DNA of 64,000 nt from Clostridium punense (GTDB taxonomy: Bacteria > Bacillota > Clostridia > Clostridiales > Clostridiaceae). Where the stretch lies: NCBI RefSeq assembly GCF_017874425.1, contig NZ_JAGGLL010000010.1, forward strand, positions 1 through 64,000, given 5' to 3'. Every line of letters starts with the position of its first letter. The stretch's first letter is position 1. The notes beneath the pieces are model-generated. The model saw nothing but the letters and a program-made list of their open reading frames with translations, was not told where the DNA came from and searched no databases. Made by a program: the position numbers and the translations under genes. Positions 1 through 8,051 of this stretch are shown piece after piece.

Positions 1-94
1 TCACGGTGGACACCCTTGCCGTAGGCTAGTGGTTGGTGCTATCAACCCCCACAGTGGACTTTCACCACCGAGCTGCCGCCCATGCTGGGCGCAC
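1..94 (-). mobile_element. Group IIC intron, 5' end (truncated by window edge)
   Basis: Read on the minus strand from position 94, the sequence opens with GTGCGCCCAGCATGGGC, the 5' signature of bacterial group II introns. It continues with GTGAAAGTCC and GGCAAGGGTGTCC, conserved domain I segments that I recall from the Oceanobacillus class C intron. The first base follows directly on the U-run of the efp terminator (T8 then A), which is the preferred target of class C introns. Only domain I is visible. The ribozyme core and any reverse transcriptase/maturase gene would lie beyond position 1. Class assignment rests on motif memory and on the insertion site. Confidence 0.85.
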
Positions 95-95
95 T

Positions 96-133
96 AAAAA
101 AAAGACTAATTGAATTTAATCAACTAGTCTTTT
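96..133 (-). terminator. Rho-independent terminator of efp
   Basis: On the minus strand the 9-bp stem AAAAGACTA/TAGTCTTTT (125-133 with 100-108) encloses an inner TTGA/TCAA stem after one mismatch. It is followed by eight T residues. It sits 8 bases after the efp stop and immediately before the group II intron 5' end. Confidence 0.9.
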
Positions 134-141
134 AGAAAGAA

Positions 142-699
142 TTAAACTCTTTCCATGTATTCTCCTGTTCTTGTATCGATTCTGATTGTTTCACCTTCAT
201 TTACGAATAATGGAACTGGAACTATAGCTCCTGTTTCAACTGTAGCAGGCTTCATAACGTTTGAAGTAGAGTTTCCTTTTGCACCTGGCTCAGTATGAGT
301 TATAACTAATTCAACAAAGTTTGGAGCTTCAACTGAGAAAGCTTCACCTTTATAAAACTTAATTACTGCATACATATTTTCTTTTAAGAACTTTATAGCT
401 TCTTCTACTTTTTCATAGTTAAGAGGAATTTGCTCATAAGTTTCTTGATCCATGAAGTAATATAATTCTCCATCAGAATATAAGTATTGCATTTCTTTTC
501 TCTCAATAACTGCTTCTTGAAGTTTAGCAGTTGGGTTAAAAGTTGTTTCAGTAACTCCACCAGTTACTGCATTTCTTAGTTTAGTTCTTACGAAAGCAGC
601 ACCTTTTCCTGGTTTAACATGTAAAAAGTCTATTACAGTATAAACTTGTCCACCCTCTTCAAAAGTTGTTCCTTTTCTTAAATCTCCTGCTGATATCAT
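142..699 (-). CDS. efp: Elongation factor P
   Basis: The 185-residue product has the usual EF-P length. It begins with the typical [17 protein letters not shown] opening of the KOW-like domain and ends in the OB-fold signature around [15 protein letters not shown] binds between the P and E sites of stalled ribosomes and helps form peptide bonds at polyproline stretches. Domain I carries PGKGAAF at about residues 30-36, the loop whose lysine or equivalent tip residue faces the peptidyl transferase centre. An AGGAGGT ribosome binding site lies 6-7 bases before the ATG. It is the last gene after the pilus/aroK operon but is separated from aroK by about 350 bases, so it probably has its own promoter. 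Identification is secure. Confidence 0.97.
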   Translation of the reverse strand: MISAGDLRKGTTFEEGGQVYTVIDFLHVKPGKGAAFVRTKLRNAVTGGVTETTFNPTAKLQEAVIERKEMQYLYSDGELYYFMDQETYEQIPLNYEKVEEAIKFLKENMYAVIKFYKGEAFSVEAPNFVELVITHTEPGAKGNSTSNVMKPATVETGAIVPVPLFVNEGETIRIDTRTGEYMERV

Positions 700-739
700 C
701 AGTGTTACCTCCTGTATAATTGCGTTGTTAGTTACATTT

Positions 740-745
740 ATTATA
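740..745 (-). promoter_or_regulatory. Possible -10 element for efp
   Basis: A perfect TATAAT reads on the minus strand about 40 bases before the efp start codon. No convincing -35 hexamer is found 16-18 bases upstream, so this is only a candidate in AT-rich DNA. Confidence 0.3.
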
Positions 746-1053
746 ACCTATTAATATAAATTAATACTAAAGCTATTTTATGTTAATTTTTTATCAGTAT
801 TTTTTATAGCTACTCCTTAGATGTAGTCCATAAATAACTAAATTTATCATAAAAACCCACACTATTTTTTCGCTAACAAAATCATTTTACCAAAACTCAA
901 CACCATTTGCAAATATATTATTGTATATTACAAAAAATTACTGTGTTTTTATTTTATGCTTATAACCCCCATTTTAATTTTTTGAGAAATAACCATCGGT
1001 TTAAATCACCTAAGATAGTTTCCTTTTTAAAAAACGAGTTATTATAAAAGCCT
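746..1053. other. AT-rich intergenic region between aroK and efp
   Basis: About 350 bases lie between the aroK stop and the efp start. I see no ORF above a few codons, no strong hairpin and no RNA-gene signature, only AT-rich DNA with a candidate efp -10 at its left end. A Xaa-Pro aminopeptidase gene often sits here in related bacteria as I recall, but no remnant of one can be read. Confidence 0.4.
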
Positions 1054-1554
1054 CTATTTTAGCACACTAATTATGTTATTTGCACACTGGTCTACAGACA
1101 AGTTTTCAGTGTTTAAAATATAATGTGCCTTTCGATATATATTAATTCTTTCATTATAAAGTTTTGAAATAGTCTTTTCTATATTACCTGTTAACAAGGG
1201 TCTATCTTTTACTTTAATACTCCTCTCAATTATTTCATTTAAGGGAGCATCTAAAAATATTACTAATCCTATGTGTTTCAATTTATCTAAGTTATTATTA
1301 TATATTGGTAGTCCTCCACCGGTACTAATTATCGCATTTTCTATGCCCATAAGATTATTTACTAATTCTTTTTCTAATTCTCTAAAATACTTTTCACCAT
1401 AGACTTCAAATATTTCATTAATAGTTTTACCTTGCTTCTCCTGAATTAAACTATCACAGTCTATAAAAGTCTTTTCTAATATCCTACTAACTTCTTTGCC
1501 TATAGTAGTTTTACCACTGGTACTAAGGCCTATTAATATTATGTTATCTTTCAT
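1054..1554 (-). CDS. aroK: Shikimate kinase
   Basis: A 166-residue P-loop kinase that phosphorylates shikimate at the 3-hydroxyl in the chorismate pathway. Visible motifs are the Walker A loop GLSTSGKTT near the N-terminus, DCDSLIQEKQGKTI (DxD region), the shikimate-binding STGGGLP, and the lid motif DRPLL. The ATG at 1554 is preceded by AGGAG five bases away. A longer frame from 1584 would add ten residues without a ribosome site, so it is rejected. The gene is last in the pilus operon, 83 bases behind the pilO-like gene and apart from aroB-aroF-aroA at 15.9-19.9 kb. Confidence 0.93.
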   Translation of the reverse strand: MKDNIILIGLSTSGKTTIGKEVSRILEKTFIDCDSLIQEKQGKTINEIFEVYGEKYFRELEKELVNNLMGIENAIISTGGGLPIYNNNLDKLKHIGLVIFLDAPLNEIIERSIKVKDRPLLTGNIEKTISKLYNERINIYRKAHYILNTENLSVDQCANNIISVLK

Positions 1555-1637
1555 TTTTTCTCCTGAATTTGTGAAGATTTTCATAGATATATTCTAACTA
1601 AACAAAGAAAATTATTCAATAAACTAATATTAAAATT

Positions 1638-2030
1638 TTATTTACATAATACAAATTTAATATTAAATGCTGCCGTGTTATCCTTTTTACTTAGAACTAT
1701 GGTTTGAATGTTACTTACTTCTTCAATGTGAGATATATCCTGTAAAATCCCTGATACATTAGCTAGATCTCCATAATACTTAACTTCCATGCTACATTGG
1801 TTATTTTGCTCTAAGGATATTTTCTCTATTTTAAAAGATTCGTACTTATTAATTGCATTTAAGGCATCATATAAACTATACTGACTTTTAGGTTTTGAGT
1901 TTACAGGTTTATTACTTTGGGATAAAAGATATTTATCCGTTTTCTTAGTATAAACACTATTAATTCCAGCAATTGTTAAACACAAAAGAGCAAGTACCAC
2001 AATGATGATTTTATACATAAACTTATCCAT
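1638..2030 (-). CDS. PilO-like type IV pilus inner-membrane protein
   Basis: A 130-residue protein with one N-terminal membrane segment (about residues 6-23) and a small extracytoplasmic domain (SLYDALNAINKYESFKIEKI, then a predicted strand/helix repeat). Single-pass anchor, length and position directly after a PilN-like gene match PilO in the PilM-N-O alignment complex, although sequence similarity is weak. An AAGGTG site precedes the start and the frame overlaps the upstream gene by 8 bases, suggesting translational coupling. The role is inferred from architecture and neighbours. Confidence 0.55.
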   Translation of the reverse strand: MDKFMYKIIIVVLALLCLTIAGINSVYTKKTDKYLLSQSNKPVNSKPKSQYSLYDALNAINKYESFKIEKISLEQNNQCSMEVKYYGDLANVSGILQDISHIEEVSNIQTIVLSKKDNTAAFNIKFVLCK

Positions 2031-2463
2031 TTTTCATTTTCACCTTTACTTCAAAAAACTTTTCATTTTCTTTTCCCATAACTGTAGAAATAAATATGAT
2101 TTCACTATTAGTTTCTAAATACTTTATGTTAGATAAATATTCTTGAAAATCTTCTACATTGATAACCATAGATATAGTATCCTCGTGAATAGTTACTTTG
2201 TCTAACTTTAGAGAACTATTTATAATTTTATTATGTACTTGATTTAAGGTTCTTAGTTCTAAAAACTCCTTATCTTTCCCTTCTACAACACTTTTCTTAC
2301 CACCTTCAAAAACCAAATCATTGTATGAACTAATAGCCCTAAGTGTAAATACAGAAAGAATTAAAACAGAAATAATTAGTACTATGGTAAATGATTGATA
2401 ATATCTTATCTCTTTTTTTTCAATCTTTTCTATATACCATAATGGCATGTAATCTTTTCTCAT
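2023..2463 (-). CDS. PilN-like type IV pilus assembly protein
   Basis: A 146-residue bitopic protein. A short basic cytoplasmic N-terminus (MRKDYMPLWYIEKIEKKE) is followed by one membrane helix at about residues 24-44, then a region with coiled-coil character (LELRTLNQVHNKI) and a small C-terminal domain. PilN has this layout and uses its cytoplasmic tail to bind PilM, whose candidate gene lies 3 bases upstream. The ribosome site AAAGGGG is well placed. Function is inferred from position and topology. Confidence 0.55.
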   Translation of the reverse strand: MRKDYMPLWYIEKIEKKEIRYYQSFTIVLIISVLILSVFTLRAISSYNDLVFEGGKKSVVEGKDKEFLELRTLNQVHNKIINSSLKLDKVTIHEDTISMVINVEDFQEYLSNIKYLETNSEIIFISTVMGKENEKFFEVKVKMKNG

Positions 2464-2466
2464 ATT

Positions 2467-3204
2467 TTACCCCTTTAAAACCACATAGCTTAAAAAGTCT
2501 CTATTGCTTAATTCCTTTAACTTTACTACAATAAAATTATTAAGCTCTGCATTTAGTAAATTCATATCTAGCGTGTATATTTTATTTATGTAGTTATATT
2601 CCTCTTTATAATCTTCTAAAAATCTAACAAATTCTTCTGTATAGCCATTTAAGTTTTTATTAACCTTTATGACCCTATTTGCAACTAAGTTATTGCTATT
2701 TACTAATAGGAAATATATATTTCTTTTGTACCTAAAAGTAAAGAAATAGTCTTTTTCTTGGATATGCTCAGATAGGTAGCTAACAATGTAGTTTTGTATC
2801 AAGTTCACCTTTATTAAGGTTTCACCATTATATTTTTCCTTTTTCAGCATAGGAAGATTCTCGATATTTACACAATATACTATAATATTAAGTCGTTTAT
2901 CACTCTCTTTAATAACAGAATAATGAAATATAATATTATCAATGTTTCCAAACTTACAAGTAAGCTCATTTTTAACCAAGTCATAAATTCTAACATTTTT
3001 CACCTTAGGTAAAGTAATAAAATCAATATATATTTCTTCTCCCTCAATAATTATGGTAAACTTTTTATTTTTAAGTCCTATGAAGAATTCTCTATCTACA
3101 ACACTTTCATTAAATTGCCTGACTTTTTTTAATAGAGGTACTTTCTTAAAGGGGATAGCTCTTGCTGAATCATTGCTTATTTGAATTATATAATTAGAAC
3201 TAAT
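2467..3204 (-). CDS. PilM-like actin-fold protein with probable ATT start
   Basis: The frame is open from just after the upstream stop codon at 3223. It contains no ATG, GTG, TTG or CTG until a GTG at 3003, and that GTG has no ribosome site. An AAGGAGAG site lies 6-8 bases before an in-frame ATT at 3204, giving 245 residues. The segment FITLPKVKNVRIYDLV and the following 'IIFHYSVI...NIIVYCVNIENL' resemble the PilM stretch around LP...Y.V.....V.VVAV, and the gene is followed by PilN- and PilO-like genes. The protein appears shorter than typical PilM and ATP-binding motifs are not obvious. The lower-confidence part is both the name and the initiation codon. Confidence 0.6.
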   Translation of the reverse strand: MSSNYIIQISNDSARAIPFKKVPLLKKVRQFNESVVDREFFIGLKNKKFTIIIEGEEIYIDFITLPKVKNVRIYDLVKNELTCKFGNIDNIIFHYSVIKESDKRLNIIVYCVNIENLPMLKKEKYNGETLIKVNLIQNYIVSYLSEHIQEKDYFFTFRYKRNIYFLLVNSNNLVANRVIKVNKNLNGYTEEFVRFLEDYKEEYNYINKIYTLDMNLLNAELNNFIVVKLKELSNRDFLSYVVLKG

Positions 3205-3222
3205 AGTAATCTCTCCTTTTTA

Positions 3223-3699
3223 TTACTTCAAGAATGTGTATTTAGGTTTACCTTCCTTAAGCTCTACATAAAATCTATTTTCATAGCTTCTATGGTTTCC
3301 ATTGTCATTTAAAATAATTGTCTCTATTAAAAATTCCTTTTTGCTGCTATTATATTTAATACTACATCTATCATAATTTACTATACTATTATCATTGTAG
3401 CTTTTGAAAAACTCATGTATTCCATCTGTTTCAGCCGGGGTTTCAGCACATATTTTATCAGCATTTTGAATAATGATATCATTTAGTTTTGAAAGAGCAT
3501 ACTCCTTTAACTTTGCCTCTAAGTCTTCCTTTAAAGCATATCTCTCAAAATTTTCATTATAGAAAACTAGATTATCAACCTTAGTTACTATATAAAGGCT
3601 TAATAGTATGACAAAATTAACAATTACTAACGCTAGTACTAGTGCATTACCCTTACTTCTGGGCCAAGATTTACAACCCTTTATCAAAGGTTTTTTCAT
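3223..3699 (-). CDS. ComGG/PilX-like minor pilus protein
   Basis: A 158-residue protein with a basic leader (KKPLIKGCKSWPRSKGNA), one hydrophobic helix at about residues 22-42 and a soluble remainder. It lacks the GFTLxE prepilin motif, but the leader followed directly by a hydrophobic helix, and its place after three prepilin genes, resemble ComGG or PilX-type minor components. Start 3699 is chosen because AAGGA lies 11 bases upstream. The alternative ATG at 3711 has no spacing to a ribosome site. It overlaps the 3' end of the preceding gene by about 29 bases. Confidence 0.5.
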   Translation of the reverse strand: MKKPLIKGCKSWPRSKGNALVLALVIVNFVILLSLYIVTKVDNLVFYNENFERYALKEDLEAKLKEYALSKLNDIIIQNADKICAETPAETDGIHEFFKSYNDNSIVNYDRCSIKYNSSKKEFLIETIILNDNGNHRSYENRFYVELKEGKPKYTFLK

Positions 3700-4168
3700 A
3701 AGAGATACCATCCTTAGTCTTTATTTTCATAAATATTACTCCTGCATTTTCTTCAATATTAAAAGCCTCCACCTCATATAACAGTGGTTGGGATACAAAA
3801 TTATTCACACCTTCTTTAAATTGAATATATAAGGTTGAGCCCTGTTTTATAATTTTAAATATAGTCTCATACTTAATTTTCCTTTTATTCTCATCAAAGT
3901 ATATGTTTCTTTTTTGGATTTCCACCCCATTTGTCACCACCGATATAATCTCCCCATCTTTAGAAATTTCATTCTCAATAAGAGATAATGCTTCTTTTAT
4001 TTCAATGGTGCTCTTGTTATAATTTGAGAAATCATAATAGGTGGATAAATGTACTGATAAAATTGGTACTAATAATGATAAGGTTAAGGCTATTAAACTT
4101 AATGTAACTGTAACCTCCACTAAGGTAAAACCCTTTTTATTTTTAATAGTTTCCCTTATAGAATACAT
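3671..4168 (-). CDS. Prepilin-like protein (ComGF/PulJ type)
   Basis: 165 residues with a class III leader ending KNKKG and cleavage predicted before FTLVEVTVTLSLIAL, where the glutamate at +5 is present. One hydrophobic helix spans about residues 14-35. The rest forms a soluble head. This is a pseudopilin substrate for a prepilin peptidase, which is not encoded in the window. GAGG lies upstream of the ATG and the gene overlaps its neighbours, so the cluster is translated as one unit. Confidence 0.8.
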   Translation of the reverse strand: MYSIRETIKNKKGFTLVEVTVTLSLIALTLSLLVPILSVHLSTYYDFSNYNKSTIEIKEALSLIENEISKDGEIISVVTNGVEIQKRNIYFDENKRKIKYETIFKIIKQGSTLYIQFKEGVNNFVSQPLLYEVEAFNIEENAGVIFMKIKTKDGISYEKTFDKGL

Positions 4169-4580
4169 ATTTTAATTCCTCTTTTTCATTTATTTCATAC
4201 TTTACCTCTATTTTTACCACATTATCGCTAGGATCTTTATTTCCTCTAATTTCTACATATGGATACTGAGACTCTTTATTCTCACTACAAATATTTAAAA
4301 TACTACTTTTCTTTATTAAATCAGTATTTAAGTTTGAAGCTTTTATATATCTTACATTATTGCCAAAAAAACTTGAAATCTCATCATAAGTTAAATTATT
4401 TACCATAATTTTATTTATTGCTTCTATTGTAACTAGGCCTTTATCCTTTTCTAATTGCCGATTTTTTATATTTAATGCTAGAGACTCTGATGTAATTATA
4501 GTAAGTATAGCTATAGAAATTACTGCTATACTTACTATGGTATCTAGCATTGTAAACCCCTTACTTTTTCTCACTAACAT
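4143..4580 (-). CDS. Prepilin-like protein (PilV/ComGE type)
   Basis: 145 residues with leader LVRKSKG followed by FTMLDTIVSIAVISIAILTI. The hydrophobic N-terminal helix is typical of type IV pilins, but the usual Glu at +5 is replaced by Asp. A change there is also seen in some minor pilins and can affect assembly order. The gene overlaps both neighbours by 20-26 bases. The exact minor-pilin class cannot be set from sequence alone. Confidence 0.75.
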   Translation of the reverse strand: MLVRKSKGFTMLDTIVSIAVISIAILTIITSESLALNIKNRQLEKDKGLVTIEAINKIMVNNLTYDEISSFFGNNVRYIKASNLNTDLIKKSSILNICSENKESQYPYVEIRGNKDPSDNVVKIEVKYEINEKEELKYVFYKGNY

Positions 4581-4998
4581 AACCTGTTCCTACCTTTACT
4601 GTTATTTCTCTAGTCAAGCTTCCATCATTACTTAAAGTCAAGGTACATGCATTAATGGCTTTTCCAAGATTATTTATTTTAATATCATCCCCATCACTTG
4701 AAACTCGGGTAACTTTTATTTTCTTTGGTAACTTATAAAACTTAATCCTTTCTATATTAGAATATAATTCTAATGAATCTTTACTTCCACTAACATTAAT
4801 AATTGTGGAGCAGTTATTATTTCTTGAAAAGCATTTTGCAGAGTTAACAAATTCTACTATTGAGTTTACGGCATAATCCATTTCAATTTTTTCCCTTAGC
4901 TCCTTAAAGCCCTTTAGGCATATTAATGAAGCCGCAGTAATAATAGATATTAATGCCATAGTTACCATTAATTCAATTAAAGTAAATCCCTTTTTCAT
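4561..4998 (-). CDS. Prepilin-like protein (GspH/ComGD type)
   Basis: 145 residues with the very short leader MKKG and a mature start of FTLIELMVTMALISIITAAS, including Glu5. The C-terminal domain shows strand-rich sequence (STIINVSGSKDSLELYSNI) as in GspH-like minor pilins. It follows pilC by 3 bases. It is the first of three prepilin genes. None of them has the C-terminal repeat of a clear major pilin such as ComGC. Confidence 0.78.
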   Translation of the reverse strand: MKKGFTLIELMVTMALISIITAASLICLKGFKELREKIEMDYAVNSIVEFVNSAKCFSRNNNCSTIINVSGSKDSLELYSNIERIKFYKLPKKIKVTRVSSDGDDIKINNLGKAINACTLTLSNDGSLTREITVKVGTGYVSEKK

Positions 4999-5001
4999 GT
5001 T

Positions 5002-6198
5002 TTAAATCCCCACGGTAGATAACTTTATCAGTGGTAGCATGATTGCTAATACTATAGTACCCACAAAAACACCCAATAATAAAATTAAAATTGGTTCAAT
5101 TAATGCTGAAAATCTCTCTAAAGAAGTACTTAGCTCGTTTTCAAAAATCTCATTTGCAGTATTCAGCATATTGTCTAGATTACCATTTTCTTCTCCTATC
5201 CGAATCATACCCATAAAAAACTTAGGAAAAATTGACTGGGCATTAAGGGCATCATAAATGGACTGACCTTCTTCTATATCCTTTGAGCACTGTGCCAAGG
5301 CTTTACATATCCATTGACTCTCTTCACATTTCATTGCCATGTTTAAGGATGAAATAATGTCCATACCGCTTTGAAGTAAAATATACATAGTGTAGGTAAA
5401 CCTAGCATAGAAAGCCTTTTTATACATGGAGCCAACTACAGGAAGTTTATAAAGCATAAAATAGATATCTTTCTTATGAAAAAACTTATGAACAATAAAA
5501 TAAGTCACCACTATGGTAAGTGCTACCATAAATACAACCAATCCACCATTAGCACTTACGCAATTACCTAACCCAAGATAAAATTTTGTAATTTTAGGAA
5601 GTTCTCCTTGAAGATTTGTAATGTGAGAAGCAAATTGAGGCAAAACCTTAAAAATCATAATGAACCCAATAATTATAGTTAAAATAAAAGTAAATGCAGG
5701 ATAAATTAAAGAACTGATAATTTTTTTATTTCTTTTATAGGTTGAATTGTAATAGCTCTCCATGTTGTAAAAAATATCCTGTAATTTTCCACTCTCTTCT
5801 CCAATATAAACCATTTCTCTTAAAAGGGACGGGAATAATTTTGGATAGTTTTTTAGAGCCTCAGAAAGGGTATTGCCTTTCTCTATGCTTTGCCTTATTA
5901 TATGTAATAAATCATTAAACTTTTTATTAGTAAATTGAAGAGAAACTAAGTTTAAAATGTCACATATATTCATTCCTGCTTTTAAGGAGGTGCTCATATA
6001 CTTACAAAATAGAGCTATTTCCTTTTGTGATGTCGGCATATAAAATTTAATGGCTTTTAATTCTATTTTTTTCTGGTACTGAACACAAAATAGACTTTCA
6101 CTTCTTAAATTGCTTATTAAATCCTGTGGACTTTCAGCATTTATTTCTCCTTTTATAAATTTTCCTTCTATATTAGTGGCAATATACTTATATTGCAT
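5002..6198 (-). CDS. pilC: Type IV pilus/type II secretion platform protein PilC (GspF family)
   Basis: 398 residues with two GspF domains (about 65-190 and 268-390), each ending in long hydrophobic helices. Visible signatures are FCKYMSTSLKAGMNICDIL with ALKNYPKLFPSLLREMVYIGEESGKL in the first copy, and ALNAQSIFPKFFMGMIRIGEENGNLD in the second. PilC sits in the cytoplasmic membrane and couples the PilB ATPase to pilin insertion. A GGAGGT site precedes the ATG and the start overlaps the end of pilB by 11 bases. Confidence 0.92.
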   Translation of the reverse strand: MQYKYIATNIEGKFIKGEINAESPQDLISNLRSESLFCVQYQKKIELKAIKFYMPTSQKEIALFCKYMSTSLKAGMNICDILNLVSLQFTNKKFNDLLHIIRQSIEKGNTLSEALKNYPKLFPSLLREMVYIGEESGKLQDIFYNMESYYNSTYKRNKKIISSLIYPAFTFILTIIIGFIMIFKVLPQFASHITNLQGELPKITKFYLGLGNCVSANGGLVVFMVALTIVVTYFIVHKFFHKKDIYFMLYKLPVVGSMYKKAFYARFTYTMYILLQSGMDIISSLNMAMKCEESQWICKALAQCSKDIEEGQSIYDALNAQSIFPKFFMGMIRIGEENGNLDNMLNTANEIFENELSTSLERFSALIEPILILLLGVFVGTIVLAIMLPLIKLSTVGI

Positions 6199-7729
6199 AA
6201 CTTACCTCCATAACTTGACTCAAGTTAAACTCTTGCAGATTACATAGGTATTCTTCTAAGGTTGTATCTCCATTTATTACAAGTTGTCTAAAACACTCCT
6301 TTAAAGGGATCATTCCATTATTTATTGAATATCTTTTTAAATCCTCACTATTATGGCTGCTACAAATAATTTTTTTATGCCTTTCATTTACTAACATTAT
6401 TTCATAAACTGCAACTCTTCCCTTATATCCTGTTCCATTACATTTAGGACAACCTTTCCCTTTGTAAAGCTGAGTGCCCTCATTAATTCCTAAAAGTATT
6501 CTTTCACTTTTATTAGGATTATAACTTTCCTTACAATTTTTACATACTTTTCTGGCTAACCTTTGAGCAACTACAGCTAGTAAGGAATCACTGATTAAGT
6601 ATGATGCAATATTCATATCTATTAATCTATTCACGGTACTTGCGGCATCATTAGTATGGAGTGTTGTTAATACTAAGTGTCCCGTTAATGCTGCTCTGAT
6701 TGCAGTCTCTGCAGTAGCTTCATCGATTATTTCGCCCACCATTATGATATCAGGATCTTGCCTTAAAATTGCCTTTAAGGTATTTGCAAAAGTTAGTCCA
6801 CTTTGATTATTAACATGGACTTGGTTTACTCCTTCAAGAACATACTCAACTGGATCCTCTACAGTGACTAAGTTCTTACAGCTTGTGTTGATATGTTTTA
6901 ACATAGAATATAGGGTTGTAGTTTTTCCACTGCCTGTGGGACCAGTAATTATAATTAACCCTTGTCTATTCTTTAGCAGTTCCTCTATGACCGTACACCA
7001 GTTATTCTTAAATCCTAGACTACTAAGTGTTAGTGTATTGTCACTTCTATGCAAAACTCGAATAACAAATTTTTCTCCATTAACTGTTGGAAGAGACGAA
7101 ACTCTAAAATCAAATTCACCGTCATTTATAACTTTAGAAAACTTTCCATCTTGAGGGTAATGCTTTTTTGAAATATCCATCTTTGACATAATTTTAATTC
7201 TTGTTGTTAAGGAGTCATATATGACTTTGGGATATGTATTAAACTTTTCTAAAGCTCCGTCAATTCTATATCTTATAGTGACATAGGTCTTGAAGGGTTC
7301 TATATGTATATCGCTAGCTCCTTTAACTACAGCATTATAAACAATAGAATCTACAAGAGTTATAACTGGCCCTTTTAATAACTCTGTTTCTTCTTTTTCG
7401 AGTTTACCACTGATTTCACTATTATTATTTTCATGTTGAAGTTCCTGCAAAGCTCGATCAGCGGAATCTTTACCATAATAATAATTTATAAGATTAATTA
7501 TCTGAGACTTATCACAAATAGAATACTCAATATTCTTTTTAGTAATAAATTTCAATTCCCTAATCCAATGGCTATTTAGTGGTTTAATGGAAGCTAAATA
7601 TAAAATATCCCCCTCTACCTTGTAAGGAAAAATCATATACTTTTCACAAAAATCTTTAGTTAAATAAACTACTGCATTTTTATCAATTATTATATTATCT
7701 AAATCCATAAATAAGCTGACATGTTCCAA
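6188..7729 (-). CDS. pilB: Pilus extension ATPase PilB/GspE
   Basis: 513 residues. An N-terminal MshEN-like domain (about 1-110) is followed by the secretion ATPase: IRYRIDG, Walker A GPTGSGKTTT (Lys269), the Asp box, Walker B DPDIIMVGEI, His box LTTLHTNDA, and a zinc-binding pair CKNC...CPKC at about 410-440. It powers addition of pilin subunits from the cytoplasm. The start is TTG at 7729, 8 bases behind AGGAGG. It heads the cluster pilB-pilC-pilins-pilMNO-aroK. The layout of ATPase, platform and small prepilins also matches comGA-comGB-comGD/E/F. Confidence 0.93.
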   Translation of the reverse strand: MEHVSLFMDLDNIIIDKNAVVYLTKDFCEKYMIFPYKVEGDILYLASIKPLNSHWIRELKFITKKNIEYSICDKSQIINLINYYYGKDSADRALQELQHENNNSEISGKLEKEETELLKGPVITLVDSIVYNAVVKGASDIHIEPFKTYVTIRYRIDGALEKFNTYPKVIYDSLTTRIKIMSKMDISKKHYPQDGKFSKVINDGEFDFRVSSLPTVNGEKFVIRVLHRSDNTLTLSSLGFKNNWCTVIEELLKNRQGLIIITGPTGSGKTTTLYSMLKHINTSCKNLVTVEDPVEYVLEGVNQVHVNNQSGLTFANTLKAILRQDPDIIMVGEIIDEATAETAIRAALTGHLVLTTLHTNDAASTVNRLIDMNIASYLISDSLLAVVAQRLARKVCKNCKESYNPNKSERILLGINEGTQLYKGKGCPKCNGTGYKGRVAVYEIMLVNERHKKIICSSHNSEDLKRYSINNGMIPLKECFRQLVINGDTTLEEYLCNLQEFNLSQVMEVSYAI

Positions 7730-7908
7730 TATTATCTCCTCCTTAGATTCCTCTAATACCTAACTATTATTTACCTCTTGAAACTAAGTAATGTAACTAT
7801 TCAAAGTTTGTCCTTATAATCATTACTTAAACCCTTAATTTGTAAATACTTTATTAATATACGGTAAATATTGTAATATGTCATGTTTACTTAATTTACA
7901 TAAAAACC
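7730..7908. other. Leader region of pilB
   Basis: This AT-rich segment before pilB on the minus strand should carry the promoter of the pilus operon. I see the ribosome site just before 7729 but no promoter close to consensus. A 63-codon ORF on the plus strand here crosses the dapF terminator and is judged spurious. Confidence 0.35.
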
Positions 7909-7946
7909 AAAAAGAGACTAGTAATTTAAACACCCAGTCTCTTTTT
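7909..7946 (-). terminator. dapF terminator
   Basis: A perfect 11-bp stem AAAAAGAGACT/AGTCTCTTTTT flanks a 16-base loop. On the minus strand it ends in TTTTTGGTTTTT. It lies about 105 bases after the dapF stop and separates dapF from the pilus operon. Confidence 0.85.
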
Positions 7947-8051
7947 AACAACATTTTAGAAGCTTCTTATCAACTCTTTTGTATAAATGGTAGCTGCTTT
8001 CATGGTAGTCCAAAGCTGTTTCTAAAGTTATTCATTATTCAATTAGTTTTT

